Shown piece after piece: positions 20,582 to 32,793 of a stretch of DNA of 64,000 bases; the stretch's first letter is position 1; each line of letters opens with the position of its first letter. Both the position numbers and the translations under genes were made by a program. The notes below the pieces were generated by a model. It ran no database searches. It was not told the DNA's origin and saw only the letters and a program-made list of their open reading frames with translations. The stretch spans positions 14,751-78,750 of the forward strand of contig JAAMXY010000261.1 in the NCBI GenBank assembly GCA_019677205.1, in the 5' to 3' direction. This DNA is from Pinguiococcus pyrenoidosus. Lineage: Eukaryota; Sar; Pinguiophyceae; Pinguiochrysidales; Pinguiochrysidaceae.

Positions 20582-23500
20582 CACCTCCGCTTCCATGTCT
20601 TGTTCACCCGTGTTGTCCATGGCGGCGAAGTTGAGGTAGTGGCTCGGACGGTGCTTCTCATCGTAGAAGGGCAAGGGGTTTCGCAGCGCCAGGGAATACT
20701 TCATGCCCTCGCTGTGGCTCACCCCCATGAAGTTGTAGTTCCAGATGTCGGTATCGGGAACCATGAAGAAGCCCAGGTACCGGTCGCTCAGGAGCATCTG
20801 CACCTTCTGGTAGAACGCCGGAGAATATCCTTGGTACGAGCCGGTGCCACTGGCCGCCGCGTTGCCCTCGGCAGACTCCGCCTGCTTCACACCCCACTCG
20901 ACGCCATCGCCCGTCAGCTTGTACGCGGTCAAGGAGCAGGAGCCGGGCGTGAAGCTGCAGGTGAGAATGACGCATTTGTCGCGGTCCCAAGCGGACGCGG
21001 CGTCAAGCCGTCGGGCGTGGGACACCACGTCCTGCGGCGGCAGCTGCGTCAGCTCGTTCGGCTGGGTGTGGATCCAGCCCAGCGGCTCCAGCTCCGACAG
21101 ATGGTCGTGCTCTGGAAGCTGCCGCGGAAGGGTCACGCTCTGATGGGAGCCAACCTGCGGGACCATTACGATGGCGCGAATCTCCTTCACCGTCGGGTTG
21201 TCCTCGGGAGAGATGCCGTACAGGTACCCCGCAATCTGCGTCCGCAGGTCGCTGATCTTGATGAACTTGCTGAGGACGTTCTTGGGGAGGACGTACGTGA
21301 AGCCCTCGTCTCGGACGTCGTCGGAGTTCACGTAGATGTGCGACGTCCGCAGCCCCAAGTTGGTGGCACTGATCGCGCGGACGCGCCAGTCGGTCTTCGA
21401 GCTGAAGGTCTGCTGCTCGTACGCAGACGTGGTCGTCACGATCATCTCATCCCCATGCACATTCGTCGTCTTGGTGGTGGTCGCCGTCAACTGCGACTGC
21501 TCCCTCGCCTGCTTCTCAATCTCGGCGACTTGCTGGCGCTGCAGCGAAGGTGGCGCGATCTCCATACCGAGGATGATGTCCCGAATCTCGGACTGCGTCA
21601 AGCTCGCGACGTTCACGTTGTTCTTCTTGCCATAGTCCGCGAGGATGAGATCCTTCATGGCCACCTCGACCTTGATCCAGTCTTCGTCGCTCAGGGACGG
21701 CCAGACGTGGTGAGGCTCCGTGGTGACGGACTTGTCCGGGCGCAGAATAATCTTGGTCTTCTCCTGGTTCACATGCAGCGCCCGGAGGATCAGGATCAGC
21801 CTGGAGAACGCCGTGTACGACGAGATGGACTTCAGCCAGTCGTCGTAGATGTTGAAGAGCACCATCTGCGGCTCGGTGGCCCGCAGAATCAGATCGCCAA
21901 ACTTCTCGATCTTCAAGCACGCCTGGAAGGGCAGCTGCAGCTCGGAGCCCTTGATGACGATGTTCGGGAAGTCCAGGCAGTGGACCTCCAAGGGATCGAG
22001 CATGCCCTTTCTCGTCACGATGATCTGCTTGGGCTGCTCTTCCACCGGGAGCGACCGGATGAGCGCCGCCACCTCCTCGGCCGTCTTCCACTTCGCCAGC
22101 TGCGACAGGCGCTTCTGCCCCGCCCACACGGACGTGTGAATGATCTTGAGGAACAGCTGTCCGGTCCGCGGGTTGAAGATGAAAATGGCACCATTGATCG
22201 GCTTCGTGGTGAGGTTCCCCTCCATCGTGCGGTGGATCGTGACCCGGTACACGTTGGTGTCGTCCACGAACCAGATGATCTGGTTGCTGAAGAGCTCTCC
22301 GTAGTTCTGGGAGCTCAGGTACGGCTCCGTCGGCTCGGAGCTGTAGAGCTGCAGTCCCTTGCGAATCCGTTCTCGCAGGACGTAGAGCGCCGGGTTCGCC
22401 TTGATGATCTTTGCCATGCCCTGCTGCATCAGCGGTTTGCACCCGGCGAACCAATTGCCGTAGCCCGAGTACAGGTTGTATGCCAGGTCGACGCCGACCA
22501 GGACGCCCGTGGGGGATGGATAGATGCTCATGCTGTCCGTCGTGTAGTCCAAGAACTTCGCACGGCAGTATCGCTCGATGTCGTGGGAGTCGTAGTCGCC
22601 CCAGCGCAGCTGCACATCGACCCAGAATCGATTCGACGTGCCCCCGTCGTACTGGTCCTTCGTGTCGTGCAGCAGGCTGGGCTTGCTGACCTGCCACTTG
22701 TACGCCGCCATGAGCAGGAGGTCGGCACAGGAGGAGTTCATCTTGTACGACTTCCGCGGGTGAATCGCCTCCTTCTGCACGTTCTCGATCTCCAACGCAT
22801 CCAATTCCTGGTCGAAGATCTGCGCCAGGTCCATGACGATCGACTCGTGGATCTTCTGCCAAAGGTGCGCCCGGAAGCACTGGATGTACGAGATCTTCAG
22901 CGTTGGAATCTTGCCGTGCATGAAGATGCCCGTGAGGTCCAGCTGGACTTGGAAGCCGACGTACACGTTCGCCCGGTTGATCGTGGGAGACCACCACAGC
23001 GTGAAGCGGCGATTCGGGATCTGGTTGAGGCCGGAGCGCTGCGCGTTCGTCAGCTTCTTGAACTTCATGGACTCCTCAAAGCCCGAGGCCTTCTCCCAGA
23101 AAAGGCCCTCCCACGTGGGGAAGTACGTTCCCTTGAAGAGGGTGTGCTCAAGCAGCCCTTCGATGCCGCCCAGCGCCTGTATCATGTCGGTCCGGTAGTT
23201 GTTCAAGTTCCACAGCTTGCCGTCGTGCCTCGTGTTCGTCCACGCGAAGGAATCGTGCCGCAGCAGGGTGTACTTCTTGAACTCGCGGCGAACCCGCCAT
23301 CCCTTGTCGTACGCCAGCGTGTGGCGATCCTTCTGGAACAGGGTGTTGATCCGCGGAATGCCGCGGTCCCAGCTGTCCTCCAGATCCTCCAGCCCGAGGC
23401 GTCGGTTCTGCGCGTTGGCCTCCTGCCGCTTCAGCGCGTACTCAGCCCAGACTCGGTCGGAATCGATAAACTCCGACTCCCACGGCTGGATGTATCGGAA

Positions 23501-26500
23501 GAGGATGGGAATGAGCTGGTCGTCTTCGTGGGACATGCCGCTCCGGAAGTGTGTGACGCCCGCGTCGGTCTGCTTGCTGTAGCGCAAGTCGGACTGTGGA
23601 ATCAGGACGTGCCCCATGCTCAGCATGCCCAATCCGCCCAGCTCCTTTGGAGAGTAGAAGACGCACGGGGGGAATCGACTGGGCATCTTGGAGTTCAGCC
23701 CAATCTTGATGCGCGTTTGAATCTTATTCTCGCACTTCACGAGCAGATCCAGCATCTCCTGCGTGGCGATGACCGCCTCCCGGAAGTACACCATGAGCGA
23801 GATGAGCACCGTGTTCCACTTGTTCGCGATCTTCGTGAAGGTCGTGCTCCCGGAGGACATGAGAATCTGGCGCACGCGGTTCTCGAAGGCCGCCTGAGCC
23901 TCCTCGCTGACGCGAAGGAAGGCCTGCGCCGTCATCTCCTTCGTGGCGTCGTTCTGGAGATTCCAGACGCCGTCACGATGCTCGAAGGTCTCGTTCAGCA
24001 TGCGGCACTTGGGCTTGATTCGGACCTCGAAGCCGCACATGTCGAAGAGGAGATTCGGATTGTCCTTCGAGTACACCGAGACAAAGGCGCTGTCCCACTC
24101 AAAGGTGGTCAGCGAGCGCGGGAGCCGATTCTTCATGTCCCAGAAGACTGCTCGGCCCAGATTGACGTCGTGCTTCATGAGACGCATGCGGCAGTCCCGC
24201 GGCCAGCACTTCTTGTTGTTGTATCCCACGACGTTCTCGTTGTTCGGATCCGGATGCACCGTGAGAAACCGTTGAATCAGCTCCGAGGCGTCTTCCGCAT
24301 CGAACCGGAAGAGGACGAAGATCTGATCGATGTACCGCGTGTACAAGCGGATCGGGTGCCTGCTCTCCGTGTCCTTGTCCTTGAAGCCGAGATAAAGGTT
24401 GGGACTGGTCGCCGGCCCCGCGATCTCCGACGCCCGAGTGAGGCCCAGCAGGAGGAGGTCCAGAATGAGCCCGTAGTACTGGTACATGAAGGACCCAAAC
24501 TGCAGGCCGCGGATCATCCCGTAGCTGTTCGTGTGGATCATGTCCTTGTAGCTCAGCTCGACGTTGTTCTTGGCCGTCATGTAGTCCGCGATGTTGTGAT
24601 CCACGATCAGCCGGAGCAGCCGATTGAGCATCGTGAAGTCGACCTTCTCGAAGACGCGCTCGAGCTTCGCCTGCATCATCACGGTGCACTCGCCTTCAGA
24701 CGTCTCCCAGATCTGATCGAGATTGTTCACGCCCTGGCACCACTTGTACACCAGCACGGGTGCCGGCTCCGAGTCGGCTGGCTTGATCCACGTCGGGAAG
24801 AGGCGCCGTTTATCCGCCTCGTACCAGAGGTACTGATCAAGGTATGCATCGGTGATCTTCTCGGTCGGATCGATATCGAAGACCGGCGTCGTGTGGCTGA
24901 AGTTGTCAAAGAGCTCGAAGCCGACTTCCTTGAAGGTCCGCTGCGTGAGGAGGTGCCTCTTGATCCGAGTCAGGGCTTCGTGCGGGTTGTCGTACGCTTG
25001 CTCGACCAGCCCGAGCTCCTCGCGCTCGGTCTGATTGAGCCGGATGTTCAGGCTGAAGGTCTCCTTCAGCCGCTCCAAGGCCAGGATGAGAAGCTTCGTA
25101 TCGTGCTTGTAGGACAGAGGGATGAAGGGAATGGGACTGAAATCCCGGCTGTCCAGCCAGTGCACGGTCGTCCGGTATATGGCGACGGCTTCATCCGGCC
25201 CAAGGTACGGGCCATCCTTCAGGTAGTTGTGCTGCCGCTCCTGCTCCGCCTTCAGGAAGAGGCGCGTGAGCCTCCCCAGGTTCTTCCGGCAAACGGCCTT
25301 GTCCACGGTCGCTCCGCGCTTGATGCGCTCGCGATTGAAGTGGGCGATGGACGTGTAGAATTCGGCCTTCTCCTTCACGTAGCGCAGGATCATGTTCTCG
25401 ATGGGAGCAGGGAGACCGGGGACCTTCCACGGGATGTTGGCCTTCCAGCAGCGCCAAGCCTCGGAGAGGTGGGCCAGGATCGTCCGGGCCTTGTTGGCCT
25501 TGACGCCCTCGGGCATTTGGTCGAGGATGTCGTGCATGACCGCGGCACGAAGTTCCAGGTCGTAGTGGGACTCCACCCGTTGCTTCGTGACAGTCTTGGC
25601 GATGCCCTTCGAGTGCCGGCCTTCGAACTGCCGTGCGAGCAGGTTTCCCAGCCACCTCTCCAGCACCGGAATCATTCCTCGGAGGAAGAACAGCCAGACG
25701 CGCCAGCCGGCGGCCCAGATGCCGACGCCGGGGCCCTTGCTCACGGGCCCGGTGTTGAAGCGCCAGTAGATGAGGTGCTTCAGATCCTTGCACTTCCGAA
25801 TCTGCCGCATCAGCTTGTACTTGTAGCGATACATGCCGGTGAGCTGGCCCACGTGGGCGAAGGTGTACTGCAGCCCGTCCGCGAGCTGGAAGGCGTCGAC
25901 GTTGCCGATGCGATACTGGACATGCGAGTCGACCACGAGCTTCGTGAGGCGCAAAATCTCTCGCATGAGGTGGAAGGCGTTTCCGAATCGACTCTTCTTG
26001 CGCTCCTTGGTCGTCAAGGTCTTCACGGGCTTTAGGTTGAAGTTGTAGTCCAGGTGCAGGTAGTTCAAGTTCTTGCGGTGGATCAGCAGGTTCAGCATGT
26101 TGTAGCCCTGGCGGCAAATCTGCAGGCCCACTTCCACCCAATCCAGTTGCGTGGCTTGGAAGAACTTTGTGGCCCGCAGGGCGCGGAACAGGGACTTCTT
26201 CGACTGCGCCTTGGGGGGCTTGTGGTGCAGCTCGTTGGCAACCCAGGTCTTCAGAAGCTTCTGGTACGACACGCGGACCTTCACGGGATAGCCCGGCGGA
26301 CAGTGCTCCTTGAACCACTGGTTCACCAGCGGGACATCCTGCGCCCGCCGGGTCCGCCCCGTGCGCAAGCAGAAGGGCCGAGGGGCCCAGTAGAGGCTGA
26401 TGCCGTCCGCCGTGTTGTCCGTGTACAGCTCGTCGGCCTCGAGAAGCGGCGAGAACTTCGGCGGCAACGAGAAGGCATCGTCCTCTTCTTCCCAGTCGAA

Positions 26501-27820
26501 CTCGTCGTCCCCTTCGTCTGCCTCCTGCCTTCCTTTCCTCCGGAAGGCGCTGATGGGGTTCACGATGGGGTCGAAGTAGTACGCGGGCAGGTCCGGGTCC
26601 TCGGCCTTGATGTAGTACAGGGGCGGCGAATGGTACGGCGTCATGTGCACCGACCGCGGCCTGGAATTGTACATGTACGGAAACGCCGCGCGATACTCCG
26701 TGCGAATCTGGTGCCGGATGATGATCTTGTTGATGTCGTTGAACTCGTTCCAGTCCTGGTCATCCACTTCGTCGTCGATGAACAGCGGCTCGAACTTGGG
26801 CCCTCCCGGAATCGCCACGTTGAGCGCCTTGGCCGTGAAGAAGGACTTCTTGTCGAAGAGGTACCAGTAGTTGCGATCCAGCAGTTCGGACACCAGCTGA
26901 TTCGCCAGCCGGTACAGGTTGGCCATCTGCGGAATCGTGAGGCGCCAGGTCTTGTAGCTGGGTCCATTGACCTGGCTGGGCGTCGAGTACTTCAACGGCT
27001 GGTGATCGTAGAACCAGTGGATGACAGCCTCGTCGTCCTCCTCGTCGAGCTCGAGCTGGATCGGATCCAGAGGTTCCACATCCAGGATGTTGTCTCCGTA
27101 GTCCAGCGGCGGCTCCTCGTCGTCAAACGGAGGGAATCGCATCCGCTTGAAGTGGCGGCGATCGCGCTTCTCCCTGCGCATCATGATCCACATCGTACCC
27201 CACTGCGCGATGAACACGGGCTCGATCACCAGCGGCTGCTCGTTCACGAAGGAGATCGCCCCCGTGATGTGGTAGAGCACCCGCACGTTCCGCGCCTGCT
27301 CCCACGGCATGGGCATGTTCTCCAGGAGCTTGAACACCGCGTGGGGCATGAACTTCAACGCGCCGAGATAGACCCTCTTGTCGTGGCGGAACTTCCGGGA
27401 CGTCATGTCGCCGTGGTCCTTGATGATCTTGCGCACGAGCTCCGGCGGCATCTCGTCGTCGTTGGTGGCCTGGGTGTAGCCGAAGGCCTTCTTCCTCCCG
27501 AAGCGCTTCGCGTTCAGCTGACCCCACTTCTTGGCGCGGTTGTCCATCCGCTTCGCCTTCTCTTCCTCCTCGTCAAGCAGCGCCGAGACGCTCTCGTCCG
27601 TCGGCCCTTGGAACGGCTGCGGCGCCGCGTACATGCCAGTAGGCATGCCCGGCGGCATGCCCGGTGGCATGCCAGGTGGCATGCCCGGTGGCGCTCCGGG
27701 CGGCATGCCTGGGGGGGCTCCGGGCGGCATGCCCGGGGGGGCTCCGGGCGGCATGCCCGGCGGCATGCCCGGCGGAGGATACCACATCATCCCCGGCGGC
27801 GGCCCATAGTTCGGATCCAT
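20564..27820 (-). CDS. PRPF8: Pre-mRNA-processing-splicing factor 8
   Basis: Scaffold of the U5 snRNP and the spliceosome active site. A single uninterrupted frame from ATG 27820 to TAG 20564 gives 2,418 aa, slightly longer than the human protein (about 2,335). Seen: an N-terminal tract of GMPP/GAPP repeats, then conserved Prp8 text such as [22 protein letters not shown]. Downstream come the reverse-transcriptase-like and endonuclease-like core ([19 protein letters not shown]) and an RNase H-like region. It ends with a Jab1/MPN-like domain ([20 protein letters not shown]) and [22 protein letters not shown]. The upstream frame extends to 27982 without adding familiar sequence, so [13 protein letters not shown] is taken as the start. 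It is notable that a gene this long has no intron while its neighbours have many. Confidence 0.97.
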   Translation of the reverse strand: MDPNYGPPPGMMWYPPPGMPPGMPPGAPPGMPPGAPPGMPPGAPPGMPPGMPPGMPPGMPTGMYAAPQPFQGPTDESVSALLDEEEEKAKRMDNRAKKWGQLNAKRFGRKKAFGYTQATNDDEMPPELVRKIIKDHGDMTSRKFRHDKRVYLGALKFMPHAVFKLLENMPMPWEQARNVRVLYHITGAISFVNEQPLVIEPVFIAQWGTMWIMMRREKRDRRHFKRMRFPPFDDEEPPLDYGDNILDVEPLDPIQLELDEEDDEAVIHWFYDHQPLKYSTPSQVNGPSYKTWRLTIPQMANLYRLANQLVSELLDRNYWYLFDKKSFFTAKALNVAIPGGPKFEPLFIDDEVDDQDWNEFNDINKIIIRHQIRTEYRAAFPYMYNSRPRSVHMTPYHSPPLYYIKAEDPDLPAYYFDPIVNPISAFRRKGRQEADEGDDEFDWEEEDDAFSLPPKFSPLLEADELYTDNTADGISLYWAPRPFCLRTGRTRRAQDVPLVNQWFKEHCPPGYPVKVRVSYQKLLKTWVANELHHKPPKAQSKKSLFRALRATKFFQATQLDWVEVGLQICRQGYNMLNLLIHRKNLNYLHLDYNFNLKPVKTLTTKERKKSRFGNAFHLMREILRLTKLVVDSHVQYRIGNVDAFQLADGLQYTFAHVGQLTGMYRYKYKLMRQIRKCKDLKHLIYWRFNTGPVSKGPGVGIWAAGWRVWLFFLRGMIPVLERWLGNLLARQFEGRHSKGIAKTVTKQRVESHYDLELRAAVMHDILDQMPEGVKANKARTILAHLSEAWRCWKANIPWKVPGLPAPIENMILRYVKEKAEFYTSIAHFNRERIKRGATVDKAVCRKNLGRLTRLFLKAEQERQHNYLKDGPYLGPDEAVAIYRTTVHWLDSRDFSPIPFIPLSYKHDTKLLILALERLKETFSLNIRLNQTEREELGLVEQAYDNPHEALTRIKRHLLTQRTFKEVGFELFDNFSHTTPVFDIDPTEKITDAYLDQYLWYEADKRRLFPTWIKPADSEPAPVLVYKWCQGVNNLDQIWETSEGECTVMMQAKLERVFEKVDFTMLNRLLRLIVDHNIADYMTAKNNVELSYKDMIHTNSYGMIRGLQFGSFMYQYYGLILDLLLLGLTRASEIAGPATSPNLYLGFKDKDTESRHPIRLYTRYIDQIFVLFRFDAEDASELIQRFLTVHPDPNNENVVGYNNKKCWPRDCRMRLMKHDVNLGRAVFWDMKNRLPRSLTTFEWDSAFVSVYSKDNPNLLFDMCGFEVRIKPKCRMLNETFEHRDGVWNLQNDATKEMTAQAFLRVSEEAQAAFENRVRQILMSSGSTTFTKIANKWNTVLISLMVYFREAVIATQEMLDLLVKCENKIQTRIKIGLNSKMPSRFPPCVFYSPKELGGLGMLSMGHVLIPQSDLRYSKQTDAGVTHFRSGMSHEDDQLIPILFRYIQPWESEFIDSDRVWAEYALKRQEANAQNRRLGLEDLEDSWDRGIPRINTLFQKDRHTLAYDKGWRVRREFKKYTLLRHDSFAWTNTRHDGKLWNLNNYRTDMIQALGGIEGLLEHTLFKGTYFPTWEGLFWEKASGFEESMKFKKLTNAQRSGLNQIPNRRFTLWWSPTINRANVYVGFQVQLDLTGIFMHGKIPTLKISYIQCFRAHLWQKIHESIVMDLAQIFDQELDALEIENVQKEAIHPRKSYKMNSSCADLLLMAAYKWQVSKPSLLHDTKDQYDGGTSNRFWVDVQLRWGDYDSHDIERYCRAKFLDYTTDSMSIYPSPTGVLVGVDLAYNLYSGYGNWFAGCKPLMQQGMAKIIKANPALYVLRERIRKGLQLYSSEPTEPYLSSQNYGELFSNQIIWFVDDTNVYRVTIHRTMEGNLTTKPINGAIFIFNPRTGQLFLKIIHTSVWAGQKRLSQLAKWKTAEEVAALIRSLPVEEQPKQIIVTRKGMLDPLEVHCLDFPNIVIKGSELQLPFQACLKIEKFGDLILRATEPQMVLFNIYDDWLKSISSYTAFSRLILILRALHVNQEKTKIILRPDKSVTTEPHHVWPSLSDEDWIKVEVAMKDLILADYGKKNNVNVASLTQSEIRDIILGMEIAPPSLQRQQVAEIEKQAREQSQLTATTTKTTNVHGDEMIVTTTSAYEQQTFSSKTDWRVRAISATNLGLRTSHIYVNSDDVRDEGFTYVLPKNVLSKFIKISDLRTQIAGYLYGISPEDNPTVKEIRAIVMVPQVGSHQSVTLPRQLPEHDHLSELEPLGWIHTQPNELTQLPPQDVVSHARRLDAASAWDRDKCVILTCSFTPGSCSLTAYKLTGDGVEWGVKQAESAEGNAAASGTGSYQGYSPAFYQKVQMLLSDRYLGFFMVPDTDIWNYNFMGVSHSEGMKYSLALRNPLPFYDEKHRPSHYLNFAAMDNTGEQDMEAEVEDFFA

Positions 27821-28109
27821 GGCGTATCTATCTCTCCCCGGCGCGGATTCCCAGCGGTGACCGAAATCGAGCGCTGCTCTGCTGAGCTCTCTCAAAGGCT
27901 TCTGGGCGCGATCTTGACGTCGGCAGAAACCAGTTTCGGCTGAGAGGAAGCGGCGCCGAGTTTTCGATCGTCTTCTGGACAAATCGGTCTACAGCGACGC
28001 CGCAAGTGTCACAGCCCACGCGTCGTCTGGGCGTCCTCGCAACTGTCGCCGCCTCCTTATCTCATCTGCGGAGAATCCAGCGGCGCGCAGAGGTCAGCGC
28101 GCGGATCTC

Positions 28110-28419
28110 GTGGCGCGAACCACAGCTGCGCACAAGGCGCTCAAATGGACGGACGGAGAGCAAGCGGGTATTTTAGATATATTTACCATTTTTGTTCATT
28201 GTTATTTTGATTAAAGGTAGCAACCATTGGTTTTGCGATGTTTTCCTAAATTTTAAATTTTGTTTGTGTCATATTATATTGATATATAAAATGGTATATG
28301 AAAATTTTAAAATTTTCGTAGAGGGAGAGGCTTCATGATTTTCCCGCGCATTTTGGTTGAAACTGAATCCGCCAAACGGCCTTTCCAGTGCGTCCACTTT
28401 CGTGCGTCGCAGTGCGGAT
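28110..28419. promoter_or_regulatory. Divergent promoter spacer between Prp8 and the Cys-rich gene
   Basis: 28165-28320 is AT-rich. GGCGCGAA at about 28112-28119 faces Prp8, and TTTTCCCGCGC at about 28339-28349 faces the plus-strand gene starting at 28420. The layout matches the other divergent pairs. The role is inferred. Confidence 0.5.
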
Positions 28420-29042
28420 ATGCCGGGTCGGGCGGGCGTGAGCTTCAAGCTCTGCTGCTTCGTGAACGATGAGAACAAGCAGTGCGGGCGCAAGTGCAAA
28501 GAGGGTGCGTCGCTCTGTGAGACCCTCCCTGGGTGCGTTTCAAACGCTCAAGCGTCTGTGCTCTCCCCTTTTCTCCTGCGTTTGTCCCTCTGCGCCACAT
28601 CCTCAGGCTGCATTCTGGGCTTCTGTTCGGAGCACTGCGTGGCGTCAGAAGAAGGAGTGCGCTGCTTGGCGCACAAGCAGAAGCGAGAGGACGAAAAGAT
28701 ACTTCAGGTTCGGCGGCAAAGATCTCAGATTGTTGGGTCTCGCGACTGAGTCCAAGTCTCTCTGCTCCTCAGGCGTATCGCGCAGCTATGAAAGAGCAAA
28801 AGAGCGGGAAAAAGAAAGTGCAGCGTACGTGAAATCTGCCTCCCGCTGGCGCGCGTGCCCTCCTGGGCAGCACTGACGATGGCCTTTCCGCAGTGGATGG
28901 CGAGCCGTTCATCCACATCGCGGAGCCCAACTTCCGCATCTGCGGCGACACCATCACCATCACGTGCTTCCAGGACTACGTGCGGCAGAACAGCTTCCAG
29001 ATCGCGATCGAACGGGATCTGCGGCAGAAGCGGCGAAGGTAG
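28420..29042 (+). CDS. Small Cys-rich, basic protein of unknown family
   Basis: Four exons, 28420-28504, 28607-28707, 28773-28824 and 28894-29042, join in frame (128 aa). The first two supply a cysteine-rich module with Cys pairs (CC, C-x3-C, C-x5-C-x3-C, then C and His), likely to bind zinc. A Lys-rich helix follows (KREDEKILQAYRAAMKEQK), then a C-terminal domain with FRICGDTITITCFQDYVRQ ending in KRRR. I do not recognise the family. Intron ends are all canonical and each join keeps the frame, which supports a real gene. The stop could also be bypassed by a donor at AG|GTAGCT. Confidence 0.6.
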
Positions 29043-29863
29043 CTGGCTCGTCCTAAGCTTGGACGCGGAGGCGAAGGCGGCTGACCGTGCGGCTTCGTTC
29101 GCCTCAGGGGCACAACTGCAGGCTTGGATCCGGCGAGAGCGAAGCATAGAAGGCTGCGCTTTTTGGAGAAGCGGGAACGAAGGAAACATCGGTGGACCAA
29201 GAAGCACGAGAGCATGGTTGGTCAAATGGGCAGTGAGGAGTAGATCGTTGCTGCCGCCGTTGTACAGGTCTGAGTGGAGCGCATCGAGAAGGCCGAAAGG
29301 ATCACTTTCTCGACCGTCGCAGACGAAGGAAGTGTCCTCACTTGTTCATGAGCTCACGGCGGAAGACTCGGTGATGGTAGAAGTCTTTGGGGAGACCACA
29401 AATTATCGCAAGCTACGAGCCCCCAGAGTCGACGGCTGCGTGCAGGAGCTCAGAGACAACAGATCCTGCGAAGCTGTCGGCCACACGCGCGGAACAACTC
29501 GTGTGGCAGAGAGGTTGACGTACAGCCACCTCTTCAGGATTCAGGGCGTCCGAGCAAGCATGAAGCCTTCTTGGGGATGCTCCGTATTTGTCTCTATGCT
29601 CTGTGCATCGGAATCGAAGGCGCCTTTTCGAAACTGTTCTGTCCAGATCGACAAGATCCCCGCATCCGACATCCGGCGGCACCAAGGAAGAAAGAATTTC
29701 AATTCATTGCTCGCTCATTGCATGCGTCAGGAAGTCCGAAGGTAGGGCCACCGCGGCGACCTTCGAAGCTGGAGGAATTTGCTCCCGGGACCACAGGAGC
29801 CACGTCGCAGCTGCGGTCTCCGTCGTCTCTCCCGCCGCCGCGTCCCTCACTGCTCGAGGAACG
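29043..29863. other. Spacer with one copy of a dispersed repeat
   Basis: About 820 bp. A plus-strand frame runs through most of it but has no start or motif. Positions about 29405-29514 resemble 54145-54259. No other gene is seen. Confidence 0.4.
29405..29514 (+). repeat. Dispersed repeat, copy 1
   Basis: TCGCAAGCTACGAG, GCTCAGAGACA and GGCCACACGC...GAGAGG occur in the same order and spacing as in 54145-54259, with substitutions and small gaps between. It lies outside called genes. It could be a decayed mobile element or a duplicated exon. Confidence 0.5.
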
Positions 29864-31297
29864 ATGCGAGGCCTCGTCTTCGCGCTTGCCGTGGCCCGCG
29901 CCTCCGCGGGCATGCGAGAGAAGTTCCACCTGGCACCTTTGCTTCCGCATGCTCGGCATGGCATTCAGCTGCTGTACCGCACCGACGAGAGGCCGGCGCA
30001 GGAGCATGAGAGGCGGCTGGCGACCAAGGAGTTTCTGCAGTTCGACAGCTGCGGCGATGCGCTGCAGACCTGGAAAGCTTTAAACGCCTATTCGTATCTC
30101 GAGGGCGTGGTGACGAACACCTGCCTCGCGGCGAGAGCCAAATTCGGAGAGCCCGTCGGCTCCGTGCGATACCAGTATGAGGGCCAGACCATCAGCTACA
30201 AGACTTATCAGGATGACCACTGCGAGACGGTGCTCGAAGACTTTGAGGTCCCTGCTCCTGAAGGCAAGTGCAAGGACGACGACTTTCTGCCTCGTCGGGT
30301 GCAGAGGTCGTTTGCGAGTCCGGAAGGAGAGTTCTCCGGCGGCGTCTCTGAAGTTCGCTTCCACGATCGTCTCTGTGAACGGCCCATCGACTACACCTTC
30401 CTGGGCGTTCACAAAGGAGGCTGCATCAAGCAAGGCGAAGGCTCCTTCCAGGTGGACTGCAGCAACGGCGATGTCGTGACGGCCTCCCGCTTCGCTGACT
30501 CCGAGTGCAAGATATCCGTCGAAGACGAGGACACCGTCTTGAACGAATGTCACTTCTCGGAGGAGGACGACGGGGTTACCGTCGGAGACGGCTTTGACCT
30601 GGTGTTCCTGGTGACCGAGCGCCAGAAGACATACTGCAACGATCTGAAGACCGCTCCGAGTGACGATGACGCGTGCTTCGCAGCGGACTCCACCGTGACG
30701 CTTGCATCAGGAGCGGAGATGCCACTGACGCAGCTGGAGATCGGAGACGAGATCGTCACGCTCTCGCGAAGCTCTGGGGAGCTCCAAGTGAGCCCCGTCG
30801 TAGCGCTGCCCCACCGGGCACTACCCAAGAGAAGCACCGTGCTGACGACGGTCGTGACCAGCTCGGGTCGGAGCCTCCGAATGTCCCCGAGTCATCTCGT
30901 CGGCAGAGTGGACTGCTCCACGGGAGAAGGCGCCGCCGTACAGCTCGTCGAGGCGCAGCACGTGGAGCCGGGCATCTGCGTCGCAACCGTCGACGGGACG
31001 GCCCTGTCTTCCAGGGAGGTGGTCGTCTCCGCATCGAGCACCGTAGAGACGGTGCCACTTCTGTCGGTGGTGACGCTGGACGGAGAGCTGCCCGTGGTGA
31101 ACGGCATCGCCGCTTCCAGTTTTGCCAAGCTACACTTTTTGCCAACGGCGTTCTACGGCATGCATCGCCTGCTGTACTCGAGCGGGCTCGGCAGCTGGCT
31201 TCGCCTTGAGATGGTGGAGATGCTTGGAGCTGCTGTAGGTGCCGCAGCCTCCTACGCGGCGGGATTTCTGTCTGTTTTGGATGGGAAGGACGCGTAA
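29864..31297 (+). CDS. Secreted protein with Hedgehog-type Hint autoprocessing domain
   Basis: One exon, 477 aa from ATG 29864. Residues 1-16 form a signal peptide (MRGLVFALAVARASAG). Residues about 20-265 are a Cys-containing domain without a known match. Cys271 in DDDACFAADSTVTLASG starts a Hint domain: LTQLEIGDEIVTLSRSSGE, SPVVALPHR, the TxxH-type block as MSPSHLV near residue 340, and the end block LPVVNGIAASSFA. A tail of about 58 residues follows, hydrophobic near its end. Known: in Hedgehog and Hog proteins the Hint cysteine makes a thioester, cuts the chain before it and can attach a sterol to the N-terminal part through the tail. Here the Thr of TxxH is Ser. Inference: a processed, possibly lipid-modified, secreted N-terminal domain. 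Confidence 0.85.
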   Translation: MRGLVFALAVARASAGMREKFHLAPLLPHARHGIQLLYRTDERPAQEHERRLATKEFLQFDSCGDALQTWKALNAYSYLEGVVTNTCLAARAKFGEPVGSVRYQYEGQTISYKTYQDDHCETVLEDFEVPAPEGKCKDDDFLPRRVQRSFASPEGEFSGGVSEVRFHDRLCERPIDYTFLGVHKGGCIKQGEGSFQVDCSNGDVVTASRFADSECKISVEDEDTVLNECHFSEEDDGVTVGDGFDLVFLVTERQKTYCNDLKTAPSDDDACFAADSTVTLASGAEMPLTQLEIGDEIVTLSRSSGELQVSPVVALPHRALPKRSTVLTTVVTSSGRSLRMSPSHLVGRVDCSTGEGAAVQLVEAQHVEPGICVATVDGTALSSREVVVSASSTVETVPLLSVVTLDGELPVVNGIAASSFAKLHFLPTAFYGMHRLLYSSGLGSWLRLEMVEMLGAAVGAAASYAAGFLSVLDGKDA

Positions 31298-31480
31298 AGC
31301 GCGCCGTGCGTGTGGGAGCGTGTGCAATACGAAGAGTGCTACAAGATCCTAAGCTTTGCGAAAGTCTGCGAGCAGTGCCACGAGGTACCGAAAGATGTGA
31401 AGACTAAGAGACTCTTTTTTTCGCGAGTCTTTCTATGTGAAACCCGTCTGCACTGCACTGGAGCCTCGCGCCTCCCTTGC

Positions 31481-32478
31481 CTACTCCGCGGGTGCTTGTG
31501 CTAGACTGAGCTCGTCTGGGGTGACCATCGCACCGTCTATCTTCGCGAGCCCTGGAAGCCTCTGTCGATTCACAGGTGCAACGAGGAAGAACGGTGAGCA
31601 GCGCGCAACCTTGGACGAGCACGGAATGCCTCCGCACGAACCTTCAAAATCTCCACGCGATACTGGGCTTCGTCCATGCCGTCCGTTGGGAGACTCCCCT
31701 TGAACACGACATTTTGCAAGCACGGAAGGTCCTTTGGGTCCACCGAAACACTATGAGTCACTGCTCGCAAGAGGAAGCCATCACCAGCTTCGTTTGCGCG
31801 AACCTTCAGCTTATCGAGCTCGTCCCAAGACAGACTGTTGTTGGACATGTAGAGCGTCTCCAGCTTGCTCAGGCTCTGCAGTCCATCTAGCGACGAGATC
31901 TGATTGTAGCTGACCCACAATTGCTCCAGCGTCTCTGCCACATCATCGAGGCCCTAGAATGGAAGAGCACCTCAGCAAGTTGGTGGCAGAATCTCTTCAA
32001 ACCCCCTTGAAACCCTCGAGACGTCGCCGCAACTCAACATCGACAAAGCGGTTTGGTCGCTGCCCGATCCGCCGAAGCTGCAAACTCGCAACTGCCACTC
32101 TCGCAAGGTCATAAGAGAGATACGAAGACCGGAAATCGCCACATACCGCCAACGAGCGGATGTTATTCCGCCCGAGACTGAGCGTTCTAAGGCATTCGAG
32201 GCCTCTCAGGCCACTGATGCGGTCGATTTGGTTGGTGGAAAGGCTGAGATGCTCCACGCTGCTTAGGCCAGCAAGCGTGGCGTCCATGCGCTGGATGGGA
32301 GGGATCTAATAGCAGCAAAGTTAAGGTGCTTTAGCTGAAATTCTGGCGTTGAAAGGGAGAGAGAGAAAGAAAGGCGGCGGAGTACCTGGCAGTACAGCTT
32401 GACTTCCGTTGCTTGGGCGATCTCCACGCCCTCGTTCTTGGACTCCCACTTCTTCAGGGCGGCTGCGATGCTCGTCAT
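31481..32478 (-). CDS. DNAL1: Outer-arm dynein light chain 1 (axonemal, leucine-rich repeat)
   Basis: Five exons, 32386-32478, 32147-32305, 31804-31953, 31642-31731 and 31481-31561, give 190 aa, the usual length of LC1. Seen: start [15 protein letters not shown], then [23 protein letters not shown] text follows: [54 protein letters not shown] and [12 protein letters not shown]. The end is [17 protein letters not shown]. These match DNAL1 almost phrase by phrase. Known: LC1 binds the motor domain of an outer-arm dynein heavy chain and microtubules in cilia. Its presence shows a motile flagellum in the life cycle. It is divergent from the cupin gene. Confidence 0.95.
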
Positions 32479-32793
32479 GGTTGAACTGGCGTTTTCAGCG
32501 CAAATGCGGCGTACATTCCGTGAGAGTCTTGGAAAGGGTGCAACGCCGAGGCGTTTCCTGTCTAGGCTTCTGTTGAGGAATAACACCGTTACTCAATCAC
32601 ATCGTCCAAAAGTTATTTTTGAATATTTTTAATATTCTTGTATCCAATGATTGTCGTGTAAGACTGTCGACATCCACTACACGCCTTTGCCTTAGCAGGA
32701 TAGTAAGCTCTTTCCCACTCCGTCTGCGCTCTTTTCCCGCGCTTTTTTCAAGGCCCTTCAGTCGCTTTTCGTCCGCTCCCCCCATCCAGTCCA
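32479..32793. promoter_or_regulatory. Divergent promoter between DNAL1 and the plastid cupin gene
   Basis: The spacer has an AT-rich core at about 32600-32640 (TTATTTTTGAATATTTTTAA). TTTTCCCGCGC at about 32732-32742 lies 50 bp before the cupin ATG. On the DNAL1 side the closest match is the looser GCGCTGAAAACGCC. The promoter role is inferred. Confidence 0.45.

Noticed and set aside
20123-26035. A plus-strand frame of about 1,970 codons opposite Prp8
   Set aside because: It is the antisense shadow of a highly conserved gene. Strong GC bias at third codon positions removes stop codons on the other strand. Its composition (Arg, Leu, Val, Asp, His) has no domain text.
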